From Bacteroidales bacterium (GTDB lineage Bacteria; Bacteroidota; Bacteroidia; Bacteroidales; UBA1402), in assembly GCA_021373135.1 (NCBI GenBank), contig JAJFTH010000006.1:124001-188000 (forward strand): a DNA stretch of 64,000 bases, read 5' to 3'. The notes beneath the pieces are model-generated. The model saw only the letters and a program-made list of their open reading frames with translations, ran no database searches and was not told where the DNA came from. The position numbers and the translations under genes were made by a program. Shown one piece after another: positions 48,044 through 56,226 of the stretch. Position 1 is the stretch's first letter, and the number at the start of each line of letters is the position of its first letter.

Positions 48044-48994
48044 ATGAACACTAAAAAGCTGGTCGGTGTTTTATGTATAGCCGTGATATTGGCTATTTTT
48101 ATCCGGATGATGTTTTTTGAAACAATCAGGATAACCACATCCGCCATGTCCGAAAGCCAGTCTGTCGGCAACCGGTTGATTATCGAAAAATGGTCAATGG
48201 GTGCCAGAATGCCTTTATCTATAGGAATACCCTTTGTTTCAGACGAACTTAACGGTAAAAAGACCTATTTCAGAATTTCAGAATTTCCAATCCGATTTCA
48301 TGGCTTAAAAAAAATTGAAAGGAACGATCTCCTGGCTTTCAATTATCCCATCGAAAACGATAAGCCTATTGATATGCGCCCCCTTTTGCTCAGTCGCTGT
48401 GTGGGTTTACCGGGAGAATATATCCAACTCAAAGGGGTCCAATTGTATGTCAATAACCAAAAAATCGAGCGGAGTCATGATGCTTTATTTTGTTACAGCT
48501 ATCCCATTGAGTCACAAAATGGGGTGACTGCTCTACTGAGAGCGGAACATATCTATCAGAAAACCTTTCAGGAAAAAGACTCCGGATTCGTCTATCTTAC
48601 CAGATATCAGTATTATACCTTCACCAATGGACAGCCAGGAATATCCATCCGTCTGAAAATCAGAAGCTCATCCTTTGATCATAGAATGGACATCATCCCT
48701 TATAAAGGATTTCATCTGGAGCTCAACCATCGCACCTACAAACTCTGGGCAGAAATCATCAACCGATACGAAGGTGTCAAGCTGGAACAGACAAAGGACG
48801 GTTTATACAAAGTGGATGGGAAGAGAGCGGAAGATTATGCCTTCAGACAAAACTATTACTGGCTGCTCAATGATCATCAAGGCTATCTGAATGATTCAAG
48901 GAGTTTTGGCATAATCCCCGAAAGTTATATTATAGGAAAAGCCTGGTTGGTGCTATTCTCCCCTGAAACCAAGCGTTTCCTGCAGTATATCTAA
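48044..48994 (+). CDS. Signal peptidase I-like protein lacking the catalytic lysine
   Basis: The 316-residue paralogue of the preceding LepB has one N-terminal membrane segment (about 6-22). The serine motif is kept as TTSAMSES (Ser33) and the last box as LNDHQGYLNDSRSFGIIPESYIIG. However, the lysine of the YVKRCIGLPGE motif is Ser117 (LLLSRCVGLPGE). Lys is the general base of this Ser/Lys dyad, so ordinary activity is not expected. It may be a LepB partner or regulator, or a decaying copy. It overlaps the convergent aminopeptidase gene by the four bases CTAA, so the two stops are shared. Confidence 0.9.
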   Translation: MNTKKLVGVLCIAVILAIFIRMMFFETIRITTSAMSESQSVGNRLIIEKWSMGARMPLSIGIPFVSDELNGKKTYFRISEFPIRFHGLKKIERNDLLAFNYPIENDKPIDMRPLLLSRCVGLPGEYIQLKGVQLYVNNQKIERSHDALFCYSYPIESQNGVTALLRAEHIYQKTFQEKDSGFVYLTRYQYYTFTNGQPGISIRLKIRSSSFDHRMDIIPYKGFHLELNHRTYKLWAEIINRYEGVKLEQTKDGLYKVDGKRAEDYAFRQNYYWLLNDHQGYLNDSRSFGIIPESYIIGKAWLVLFSPETKRFLQYI

Positions 48995-50376
48995 AACAAA
49001 CCTTCTATCTCTGCCGGTGTTATAGGCAACCTCTTCTCTCCAATTATCCTGCAACCGGAAACTGTGACCAGAGCGTCATCTTCCAGTCTGATGCCACCTA
49101 CACCTATATACTCTTTGGCCTTGTTGTAGTCAATGAATTCAGCCAGGTGCCTTTGTGATTCCCATTTTTGGATCAAGGCAGGTATGAAATAAAGACCGGG
49201 CTCCACCGTCATGACAAAACCAGGTTGCAACCTCCTACCCAAACGAAGACTGCTGAGACCGAACTGGGAACTTCGGCTCACTTCGGCATCATAACCCACA
49301 TAATCCTCACCCAGGTCTTCCATGTCGTGCACATCCAGCCCCATCATGTGTCCAAGTCCATGTACCATGAACAAAGCATGAGCCCCTTGAGCGACAGCCT
49401 CATCCATATTTCCTTTCAAAATACCCAAAGATTTCAGACCTTCTGCCATTACGCGGCAGCAATCAAGATGCACATCCTTGTAGAAAATACCGGGACGAAT
49501 CAATTCAAAAGCATGGTTGTTGGCATCAAGCACAATCTGGTACAAATCTTTTTTTTGAGAGGTGAAATAACCGCCTACAGGTGTCGTCCTTGTAAAATCA
49601 GAAGCATAGTGGCTCCATGATTCTGCGCCGGCATCACAAAGCATGAGACGGCCTTTCTCAAGGACCTGACTATGATCATGCCCATGCAACACTTCTCCCT
49701 TTTGTGAAAGGATGGTCGAAAAAGACACACCGTGTCCCCTGGAGCAGGCAATTCCATCTATCAGACCAGCCAAATCACACTCTAAAGCACCAGGCACAGC
49801 ACCAGTCATGGCGGCATGATGCATCATATAACCAATCGCTGAAGCCTTTTCCAGTTCCGCGATTTCTTCAGGTCCTTTGATGGAGCGCAAGGCCACCACC
49901 ACACGAATCAGTTTTTCAGAAGCAGCATGTTTCAACTGCTGTGTAGGAATACCCAAAAGCGACTCTAATTTGAGCATGTTTTTTGCTCGATACGGGGGCA
50001 GGAAATGAATTTCCCGATTTTCAGCCTGGACCTTATCCAGAATACCGGACAAAGCAGAAGAAGGCATCACCCGGGTAATCCCCGATTTTGCCGCCTGATC
50101 GCTCAAACTTTCCATAGGCCCTGTCCAGATGATGTCATCCATCGTCAGTTCATCACCAAACAGGATTGTTTCCTGAGCATCAATGTCAATCAGGACAAAC
50201 AAATCCGGTTGGTCAATCCCGATAAAATAGATAAAATGACTATCCTGACGGAAATGATAAACATTGTCGGGATAATTCATGGAAGAATCTGAATTTCCGG
50301 GCAACAGAATGATGCCTGAGCCCACCAGTTCACAAAGTTGTGAACGGCGTTGCTGATATATTTCTTTTTCAAACAT
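48991..50376 (-). CDS. pepP: Xaa-Pro aminopeptidase
   Basis: The 461-residue M24 metallopeptidase (creatinase fold) releases an N-terminal residue before proline. The dimetal ligands are visible: Asp in CDAGAESWSHYASDFTRT (two Asp), His in GLGHMMGLDVHD, Glu in TVEPGLYF and Glu in GGIRLEDDAL. The N-terminal aminopeptidase-P domain covers about 1-165. Cytoplasmic. The ATG at 50376 (MFEKEIYQ) was chosen over one 9 codons upstream; the -7 box TATTTTTG on the minus strand lies at 50401-50408 and overlaps the upstream codons. Confidence 0.93.
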   Translation of the reverse strand: MFEKEIYQQRRSQLCELVGSGIILLPGNSDSSMNYPDNVYHFRQDSHFIYFIGIDQPDLFVLIDIDAQETILFGDELTMDDIIWTGPMESLSDQAAKSGITRVMPSSALSGILDKVQAENREIHFLPPYRAKNMLKLESLLGIPTQQLKHAASEKLIRVVVALRSIKGPEEIAELEKASAIGYMMHHAAMTGAVPGALECDLAGLIDGIACSRGHGVSFSTILSQKGEVLHGHDHSQVLEKGRLMLCDAGAESWSHYASDFTRTTPVGGYFTSQKKDLYQIVLDANNHAFELIRPGIFYKDVHLDCCRVMAEGLKSLGILKGNMDEAVAQGAHALFMVHGLGHMMGLDVHDMEDLGEDYVGYDAEVSRSSQFGLSSLRLGRRLQPGFVMTVEPGLYFIPALIQKWESQRHLAEFIDYNKAKEYIGVGGIRLEDDALVTVSGCRIIGEKRLPITPAEIEGLF

Positions 50377-50429
50377 AATCTGATGTTTTTTCGATGATGG
50401 CAAAAATAGCGATTTTATGACAGAAACGC

Positions 50430-50437
50430 TACCTTTG
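50430..50437 (+). promoter_or_regulatory. -7 promoter element of the WbqC-like gene
   Basis: TACCTTTG, perfect -7 consensus, 20 bases before the ATG at 50458. The mRNA leader would be only about 13-15 bases. Confidence 0.55.
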
Positions 50438-50457
50438 CTTCCATATTGAGAAAAATC

Positions 50458-51084
50458 ATGTCAACTTCCATCTTTTCAACCGCTTATTTTGCTCCGATTC
50501 AATATTATGCCCATTTCAGACAAAGTTGTGACCCAATCATTGAAAGCCATGAACATTATATCAAACAGACTTATCGAAACCGTTGCATCATCGAAACCGC
50601 CAATGGCTTGATGCCCCTTTCCCTCCCCGTCGACAAAAGCAATTCTGAAAAAACAGATATCAGAGACGTGAGAATTTCCGACCATGGTCATTGGCAACAC
50701 CTACACTGGAACAGCATTGAGTCTGCCTACAACTCAAGCCCTTTTTTCGAATATTACGCCGATGAAATCAGGCCTTTTTTTGAAAAAGAACCTAGCTTTT
50801 TGTTCGATTTCAACGAGGAAATCCGAATAAAAATATGTGAACTGTTGGATATCTCCGGAAAAGCAGATTACTCCAGAGAATATCTGAAAAATGACCTCTT
50901 GCCTGAAGGGTGTCAGGACTTTCGCGAAATCATTCATCCCAAAAAAGATTGGAGAGAAGTAGATACTGCGTTTATAGCGAAACCTTACTATCAGGTTTTC
51001 GAACACAAATTTGGTTTTCAACCCAATCTCAGTATTTTGGACTTGCTTTTCAACATGGGCCCGGAATCCATCCTTTACTTGTAG
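50458..51084 (+). CDS. WbqC family protein
   Basis: The 208-residue protein belongs to the WbqC-like family: FSTAYFAPIQYYAHF at the start, HYIKQTYRNRCIIETANG, LSLPVDKSN and WQHLHWNSIESAYNSSPFFEYY. Named members occur in O-antigen clusters, but in Bacteroidota a copy often sits beside lepB and dapB, as here. No signal or membrane segment. Exact activity unknown. Its stop lies 10 bases inside the convergent M16 peptidase gene. Confidence 0.85.
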   Translation: MSTSIFSTAYFAPIQYYAHFRQSCDPIIESHEHYIKQTYRNRCIIETANGLMPLSLPVDKSNSEKTDIRDVRISDHGHWQHLHWNSIESAYNSSPFFEYYADEIRPFFEKEPSFLFDFNEEIRIKICELLDISGKADYSREYLKNDLLPEGCQDFREIIHPKKDWREVDTAFIAKPYYQVFEHKFGFQPNLSILDLLFNMGPESILYL

Positions 51085-52325
51085 ACCAACAAACTCATGG
51101 CTTGAGTATCCAGCACCTCGTTGGCTATTTCCAAAAGGGATTCAGAGGTAAAACTTTCGACCTTTCGGATAACCTCTTCCATGGAATCGTAGCGATTAAA
51201 GTGCAGCATGCTTTTTCCCATGCTCAGACTCTGGCTCTCCTTATTTTCAGAAGAAATCATCATCTGACCGTAAAGTTGCTTTTTTGCCGCATGAAGTTGT
51301 ATGGCTGTCAACTTGGTTTCACGCATCTTTTTCAGTTCCTTTTCCACCAATTTCATACATCGCCCGGTTTGTTTCAAATCCGTTCCAAAATAAATGGCAA
51401 AAACGCCGGAGTCGGTATAAGAAGTTACATTTGATTCGACCGAATAAACCAAACCTGAGCGTTCACGAAGAGCTACATTCAGACGACTATTCATACCTGG
51501 TCCGCCCAGAATGTTGCTCAACAGATACATCCCTACCCTTTTATCCTCAAACAAGGAATAGTTTTTATTTCCATAAATCACATGTGCCTGATGGGTATCT
51601 TTGCAAACCGTTTTTCGGATCCCATGTTGAGGCATCGGAACGTTATTCATTGTTACATCTTGCTTTATATGGGCAGGTATACAACCAACATACTTATTGA
51701 CCAAATGCTTTACTTTCTTCAGTTCCATGGGGGACTGAGAAAAAAATACGATTCGGTCAGTGGTATAGTTCCTCGTATAGTAATCGACAAAAGACTGATT
51801 GTTGAATTTTTCAAGACAAGACGGTTTTCCCAAAATCCGCCTACCGAGAGGATGTCCTGCGAACAACAGATCTTCATAATCGTCAAAAATCAGTTCAGAG
51901 GGTGAATCTTCATAGGAATTGATCTCATCAAGTATCACATCCCTTTCTTTTTCGATTTCCTCTTCAGGAAAAGTCGAATGGAAAAACAAGTCGCTTAACA
52001 GTTCAATAGCCCGCTCATAATCTTCCTGTAAGAAATTAGAATAGACATAGGTCTCTTCTTTTGTCGTATAGGCATTCAACTCTCCACCTACATTTTCCAT
52101 CCTGTTCAGAATGTGGTGGGCATGACGTTTGATGGTGCCTTTAAATAACAAATGTTCGGTAAAATGAGCCATTCCCAATTCAAAATCCAATTCTTGGCGG
52201 GTGCCGGCATTTACAGCAAAACCACAACAGGATACCTCTCCCTGACATTGTTTGTGGATCACCCGGATTCCGTTGGGAAGAGTGAAAATGAGAGGTCTAG
52301 CCTCAGAAGAAATAATCATTGACAT
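51075..52325 (-). CDS. M16-family zinc peptidase (processing-protease type)
   Basis: The 416-residue protein has the inverted zinc motif HFTEHLLFKGT (HxxEH, about residues 53-57), with the third ligand Glu expected in ERDVILDEINSYEDSPSE about 75 residues later. A second, inactive M16 domain follows (about 185-410; AHVIYGNKNYSLF, LGGPGMNSRLNVALRE). This fits single-chain M16B enzymes related to mitochondrial processing peptidase. No signal peptide was seen. The ATG at 52325 was chosen because upstream codons overlap the divergent LOG gene and its promoter; 52319 is an alternative. Confidence 0.92.
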   Translation of the reverse strand: MSMIISSEARPLIFTLPNGIRVIHKQCQGEVSCCGFAVNAGTRQELDFELGMAHFTEHLLFKGTIKRHAHHILNRMENVGGELNAYTTKEETYVYSNFLQEDYERAIELLSDLFFHSTFPEEEIEKERDVILDEINSYEDSPSELIFDDYEDLLFAGHPLGRRILGKPSCLEKFNNQSFVDYYTRNYTTDRIVFFSQSPMELKKVKHLVNKYVGCIPAHIKQDVTMNNVPMPQHGIRKTVCKDTHQAHVIYGNKNYSLFEDKRVGMYLLSNILGGPGMNSRLNVALRERSGLVYSVESNVTSYTDSGVFAIYFGTDLKQTGRCMKLVEKELKKMRETKLTAIQLHAAKKQLYGQMMISSENKESQSLSMGKSMLHFNRYDSMEEVIRKVESFTSESLLEIANEVLDTQAMSLLVYK

Positions 52326-52386
52326 TTTTTTTAGCGATAAGCATGTCTGAAAATGACATCCGCCATAGTCAGCAGATTTGAATAGG

Positions 52387-52394
52387 CAAAAGTA
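52387..52394 (-). promoter_or_regulatory. -7 promoter element of the M16 peptidase gene
   Basis: On the minus strand TACTTTTG, a perfect -7 element, about 62 bases before the ATG at 52325. It is back to back with the LOG gene promoter. Confidence 0.5.
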
Positions 52395-52401
52395 GCTATT
52401 T

Positions 52402-52433
52402 TTTGCACAAAACGGATTAAAAGCGGATATTTG
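52402..52433 (+). promoter_or_regulatory. Bacteroidota promoter of the LOG-family gene
   Basis: TTTG (52402-52405), 20 bases, GATATTTG (52426-52433; one mismatch in the -7). It ends 19 bases before the ATG. Confidence 0.6.
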
Positions 52434-52452
52434 CAGACATAAAACAACAGCA

Positions 52453-53013
52453 ATGCAAAACATCGGAATATTTTGTTCAGCCAGCGACGAACTCAAGGAT
52501 GTCTTTGAAAAAGAAGCCATCAAACTGGGTGAATGGATGGGTAAAAACGGTAAAACGTTGATAAACGGAGGTTCCAATCAAGGGCTGATGGAGGTTTTCT
52601 CAAACGCAGTCAGAAGAGCTGGAGGGCATTGCATTGGGGTCATTCCGGAAAATTTTTCAGAACGCGGATGGTACAGCAACTCTACCGACGAAAAGATTAT
52701 TGTAAAAAACCTGAGTGAGCGAAAAGATGTCATCAAGAAACGCAGTGATGTTCTGATTGCTTTTCCCGGAGGAATAGGTACCATGGATGAGTTATTTGAT
52801 GCATGGTCTTCCTATAGTCTCGGATTCCATGACAAAAAAATTATTTTGGTCAATATAGAAGGATTCTTTACCCCACTGATACAACAGTTGAAAGTCTTCC
52901 GTCAGGAAAAATTCTTACACGACTTCCTGCCAAACCCCTTACTGATTGTAAATTCGGTGGAGGATTGCATCAAAGAGCTCGAAACAATGGATCGTTTCGT
53001 AAAAAAAGATTAA
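52453..53013 (+). CDS. LOG family protein (nucleotide 5'-monophosphate phosphoribohydrolase-like)
   Basis: The 186-residue Rossmann-fold protein has the LOG motifs GGSNQGLMEVFSNAV and PGGIGTMDELFDAWS (PGGxGTxxE, about 106-115). Plant LOG enzymes release active cytokinins from their ribotides; bacterial members act as nucleotide phosphoribohydrolases with uncertain roles. Length is normal. It overlaps the convergent PfkB gene by the four bases TTAA, sharing stop codons. Confidence 0.9.
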   Translation: MQNIGIFCSASDELKDVFEKEAIKLGEWMGKNGKTLINGGSNQGLMEVFSNAVRRAGGHCIGVIPENFSERGWYSNSTDEKIIVKNLSERKDVIKKRSDVLIAFPGGIGTMDELFDAWSSYSLGFHDKKIILVNIEGFFTPLIQQLKVFRQEKFLHDFLPNPLLIVNSVEDCIKELETMDRFVKKD

Positions 53014-53933
53014 CGCAAATAGTTTTTTGCAAACTCTTTGGAGATGTAATTGTCATAAGACTGACAAACTTCTGCAGAAAAATCCAGGCCACATTGAATG
53101 ATACTGTCCCAATCTCTCTCGGTTAAAGTTGGTAAATCCTGCCGCCTGATCCTACCACGCAACAATCCGAAAAGGACACCAGCATTGAAACTGTCTCCGG
53201 CTCCCACCGTACTAACCGTCTTGATCGGTTTGACATCGTAATGTTTGGAAAAATTTTCACCCCATACATCCACACCTTTTTCTGCTGCAGTATAAATAAA
53301 ATATGGCGTATAAAACTTAATCTTATCCTTATAGATCTTGGCAGGATCTGTCAAATTATAGAGATAACGGAAATCTTCCTCCGAACCTCTGATAATGTCG
53401 GCAAATTCAAAATTCTCGATAAAAGTAGCAGACAGACGTATTGCTTCATCTGCGTGTGTCTTCCTGAAATTGATGTCATAAAAGACAATGGCCTTACGAT
53501 CATTGGCCTCCTGCAACAAATCCATCATAGCTGGTCTCAGCTGCGGATTCAAAGCATAAAAAGATCCAAAAATGAGGATATCATCCGCTTCGATTCTCGG
53601 AAAAACCATATCCAGACGTTGTGAAGGATAATCCTTATAGAAAAGGTATTCAGCATCATTATGATCATTCAAAAAAGCCAAGGAAACCGGCGACTTTCCA
53701 TCCGGGAAAGTATTGATGAACTCGGTCGTCAGATTGCTATCTTTCATAAAATCCTTGACAATCCTGCCGATCTTGTCGTTTCCTGTTTCACTGATAAACA
53801 AAGCAGGAACATCCAAACGTCCCAACGAGATCATTCCATTAAAGATGGAACCGCCAGGAACAGCAACGTTGGGTTGATCGTTCTTAAAAATAACATCAAG
53901 GATGGTTTCACCAATACCAATAATCTTTCGCAT
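53010..53933 (-). CDS. PfkB-family carbohydrate kinase, fructokinase-like
   Basis: The 307-residue ribokinase-like enzyme starts IIGIGETILDVIF, has the PGGSIFNGMISLGRL segment near residues 26-40 and ends with the signature TVGAGDSFNAGVLFGLL (about 240-256), whose Asp is the catalytic base. The sequence resembles bacterial fructokinases more than ribokinases, but the sugar is not determined. Cytoplasmic. It is transcribed alone toward the LOG gene. Confidence 0.88.
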   Translation of the reverse strand: MRKIIGIGETILDVIFKNDQPNVAVPGGSIFNGMISLGRLDVPALFISETGNDKIGRIVKDFMKDSNLTTEFINTFPDGKSPVSLAFLNDHNDAEYLFYKDYPSQRLDMVFPRIEADDILIFGSFYALNPQLRPAMMDLLQEANDRKAIVFYDINFRKTHADEAIRLSATFIENFEFADIIRGSEEDFRYLYNLTDPAKIYKDKIKFYTPYFIYTAAEKGVDVWGENFSKHYDVKPIKTVSTVGAGDSFNAGVLFGLLRGRIRRQDLPTLTERDWDSIIQCGLDFSAEVCQSYDNYISKEFAKNYLR

Positions 53934-54088
53934 ACATGTTTTTTTTTGCCGGAAGGGGAAAAATAAAATTCGTAAATACTTTTGTATTAGACGCTAACAA
54001 AAAGGGCGTTCTACGACAAATTTGCGTCAAACATAACTCATTCAGCCAGAATAGACAAGAAAAAAAATATTTATTTGAAAATTATATC

Positions 54089-54096
54089 TACCTTTG
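54089..54096 (+). promoter_or_regulatory. -7 promoter element of the DEAD-box helicase gene
   Basis: TACCTTTG, perfect -7 element, 39 bases before the ATG. The short leader holds a small stem CTGTT/AACAG at 54103-54118. A second -7-like TACTTTTG occurs further up at 53977-53984. Confidence 0.5.
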
Positions 54097-54135
54097 CAGC
54101 CGCTGTTGCTGATAACAGTATTTTAATCATTATAA

Positions 54136-56100
54136 ATGAAGACATTTGAAGAATTGGGAATCTCACCGGCACTATTGAAGGCGATTTCCGAAATGGGTTA
54201 TGAACAGCCCATGCCAGTACAGGAAGAAGTGATTCCTTTTCTACTTGGCGAAGAAAACGACGTGATTGCCCTCGCTCAAACAGGCACGGGAAAAACCGCA
54301 GCCTACGGATTACCCATCATCCAAAAAATCAATCTTGCACTGCACGCACCGCAGGCATTGGTACTATGTCCAACCCGTGAACTCTGCCTGCAGATTGCAG
54401 ATGACCTCAACGATTATTCCAAATACATTGACGAACTGAAAGTTCTTCCCGTATATGGCGGATCCAGCATAGAGAGCCAGATTAAGACCCTGAAAAAGGG
54501 CGTACAGATTGTAGTGGCCACACCTGGTCGTTTGCTCGATTTGATGAACCGTCGTTGTGTTGACTTATCAGGAATCGTCAACGTGATTCTGGACGAAGCA
54601 GACGAAATGCTCAATATGGGTTTTTCAGAAAGTATCGACGACATCCTGGCTGAAATTCCCGCGGAACGCAACACTTTGCTTTTCTCGGCAACCATGCCTG
54701 CAGAAATTGCCCGCATCACCGGCAAGTACATGCGCAATCCCAAGGAAATAACCATTGGGAACAAAAACGAAAGTACAGCCAACGTCAAACACGTTTACTA
54801 TATGGTCAACGCCAGAGACAAGTATTTAACTCTGAAGCGTATAGCCGACTTCTACCCGAACATCTACGGTATTGTCTTCTGCAGGACCAGAAAAGACACC
54901 CAGGAAATTGCGGATAAACTGATACAAGACGGTTACAATGCAGACGCCCTGCACGGAGATCTTTCCCAGCAACAACGTGACTATGTGATGAACAAGTTCC
55001 GTAACCGAAACATTCAGTTGCTGATTGCCACCGATGTTGCTGCCCGTGGATTGGATGTAGAAGATCTGACACACGTCATCAACTTCAGTTTGCCCGATGA
55101 AATCGAAGCCTACACCCACCGAAGCGGTCGTACAGGTCGCGCAGGGAAGACGGGTATATCTATTTCCATCGTTCACATCAAGGAAAAAGGGAAAATACAC
55201 GAGATAGAGCGCAAGATCAATAAAAAATTCGTAGCGGCTAAAATGCCTACCGGAAATGAAATCTGTGAAAAACAGGTATTCCATTTCATCGACCAAATTG
55301 AGAAGGTTCAGGTAAACGATGCTGAAATTGAGGGTTTGCTTCCTGCCGTTTACCGCAAATTAGAATGGCTCGAAAAAGAAGACCTGATCAAGCGCATGGT
55401 TTCTCTGGAACTCAACCGTCTGCTCAATTACTACAAAGAAGCCAATGAGATCAACACCATTGACGAATCCGAAAAGAGGGAGCGCAAAGACTATGACAGA
55501 GGAGCCTCACTGGCGCCCGAAGCCGGATACGCCAAACTTTATATCGGTTTGGGGAAAATGGACGGTATCACCCCTAAAAACCTGATGGATCTCATCAACG
55601 ACTACGTCGAAGGACGTGTCCAGATTGGAAAAATCGATTTCTTTACCCGTTATTCTCTTTTTGATGTAGAAGAAAAATCTGCAAAAGCTGTTGTTGCTGC
55701 ATTGCGGGAACTCGACTTTTTGGGTCGTGACGTCAAAGTGGATTTCGCGACAGAAGAACAGATAGCCCGTGGCACCAAAGATCGTGCAGAAAGCGCAGGC
55801 CCACGCAACCGTGGTGGATACAAAGGACGTCGGGAAGACGGTGGTTCAGGCAGCAACTACAGAGGCGGAAACTACAAAGGTCGCTCCGAAGGTGGTTACA
55901 AAGGCCGCAGTTCCGAAGGTGGATATAGCCGAAGTTCTGAAGGCGGTTATAAAGGACGTAGCAGCGAAGGCGGTTATGGCCGCAGTTCCGAAGGGGGCTA
56001 CAAAGGTCGCAGCTCCGAAGGTGGATATAAACCACGCAAAGATAGTGGCAGCAGCTACTCTGGCAAGGACAAAGGCGGATACCCCAAAAAGAAATATTGA
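54136..56100 (+). CDS. DEAD-box RNA helicase with DbpA-type RNA-binding domain and repetitive basic tail
   Basis: The 654-residue helicase remodels structured RNA, probably in ribosome assembly or cold adaptation. Visible motifs: Q-motif (MPVQEEVIP), I AQTGTGKT, Ia PTREL, Ib TPGRLLD, II DEAD (about 153-157), III SAT, V TDVAARGLDV and VI HRSGRTGR. A DbpA/CsdA RNA-binding domain covers about 465-545 (YAKLYIGLGKMDGI, KIDFFTRYSLFDVE). The last 95 residues are a low-complexity tail of GGYKGRSSEG units. It resembles the CsdA/DeaD group. A terminator follows directly. Confidence 0.95.
   Translation: MKTFEELGISPALLKAISEMGYEQPMPVQEEVIPFLLGEENDVIALAQTGTGKTAAYGLPIIQKINLALHAPQALVLCPTRELCLQIADDLNDYSKYIDELKVLPVYGGSSIESQIKTLKKGVQIVVATPGRLLDLMNRRCVDLSGIVNVILDEADEMLNMGFSESIDDILAEIPAERNTLLFSATMPAEIARITGKYMRNPKEITIGNKNESTANVKHVYYMVNARDKYLTLKRIADFYPNIYGIVFCRTRKDTQEIADKLIQDGYNADALHGDLSQQQRDYVMNKFRNRNIQLLIATDVAARGLDVEDLTHVINFSLPDEIEAYTHRSGRTGRAGKTGISISIVHIKEKGKIHEIERKINKKFVAAKMPTGNEICEKQVFHFIDQIEKVQVNDAEIEGLLPAVYRKLEWLEKEDLIKRMVSLELNRLLNYYKEANEINTIDESEKRERKDYDRGASLAPEAGYAKLYIGLGKMDGITPKNLMDLINDYVEGRVQIGKIDFFTRYSLFDVEEKSAKAVVAALRELDFLGRDVKVDFATEEQIARGTKDRAESAGPRNRGGYKGRREDGGSGSNYRGGNYKGRSEGGYKGRSSEGGYSRSSEGGYKGRSSEGGYGRSSEGGYKGRSSEGGYKPRKDSGSSYSGKDKGGYPKKKY
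55813..56097 (+). repeat. Tandem repeat encoding GGYKGRSSEG tail of the helicase
   Basis: Within the helicase gene, an imperfect tandem repeat of about 30 bases, some units shortened, encodes GGYKGRSSEGGYSRSSEG-type units rich in Gly, Arg, Ser and Tyr, followed by a Lys-rich end. Copies differ at third codon positions, suggesting older expansion rather than recent slippage. Confidence 0.8.
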
Positions 56101-56121
56101 TATTTCCAATAGAAGAACATC

Positions 56122-56158
56122 AAGCACCGTGGAACAAGTTTTCAAGGTGCTTTTTTTT
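56122..56158 (+). terminator. Intrinsic terminator of the DEAD-box helicase gene
   Basis: A 7-bp stem pairs 56122-56128 (AAGCACC) with 56146-56152 (GGTGCTT) and runs into eight T residues. It lies 22 bases past the stop. Confidence 0.85.
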
Positions 56159-56174
56159 GCAAAGGAATATTGAG

Positions 56175-56182
56175 TACCTTTG
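56175..56182 (+). promoter_or_regulatory. -7 promoter element of the YgjP-like gene
   Basis: TACCTTTG, perfect -7 element, 44 bases before the ATG at 56227. It overlaps a TTG (56170) that could be taken for a start codon. Confidence 0.55.
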
Positions 56183-56226
56183 CGAATTCGAAAACCACAA
56201 GGTCACCGAACATTTGGAAGACATCC

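Noticed and set aside
52326..52577. N-terminal extension of the M16 peptidase by about 84 codons
   Set aside because: It overlaps the divergent LOG gene and both promoters, has low-complexity translation, and is not part of the M16 fold.
55769..56173. Ala/Val/Lys-rich open frame across the helicase repeat tail
   Set aside because: A frame shadow of the tandem repeat; it also runs through the terminator.
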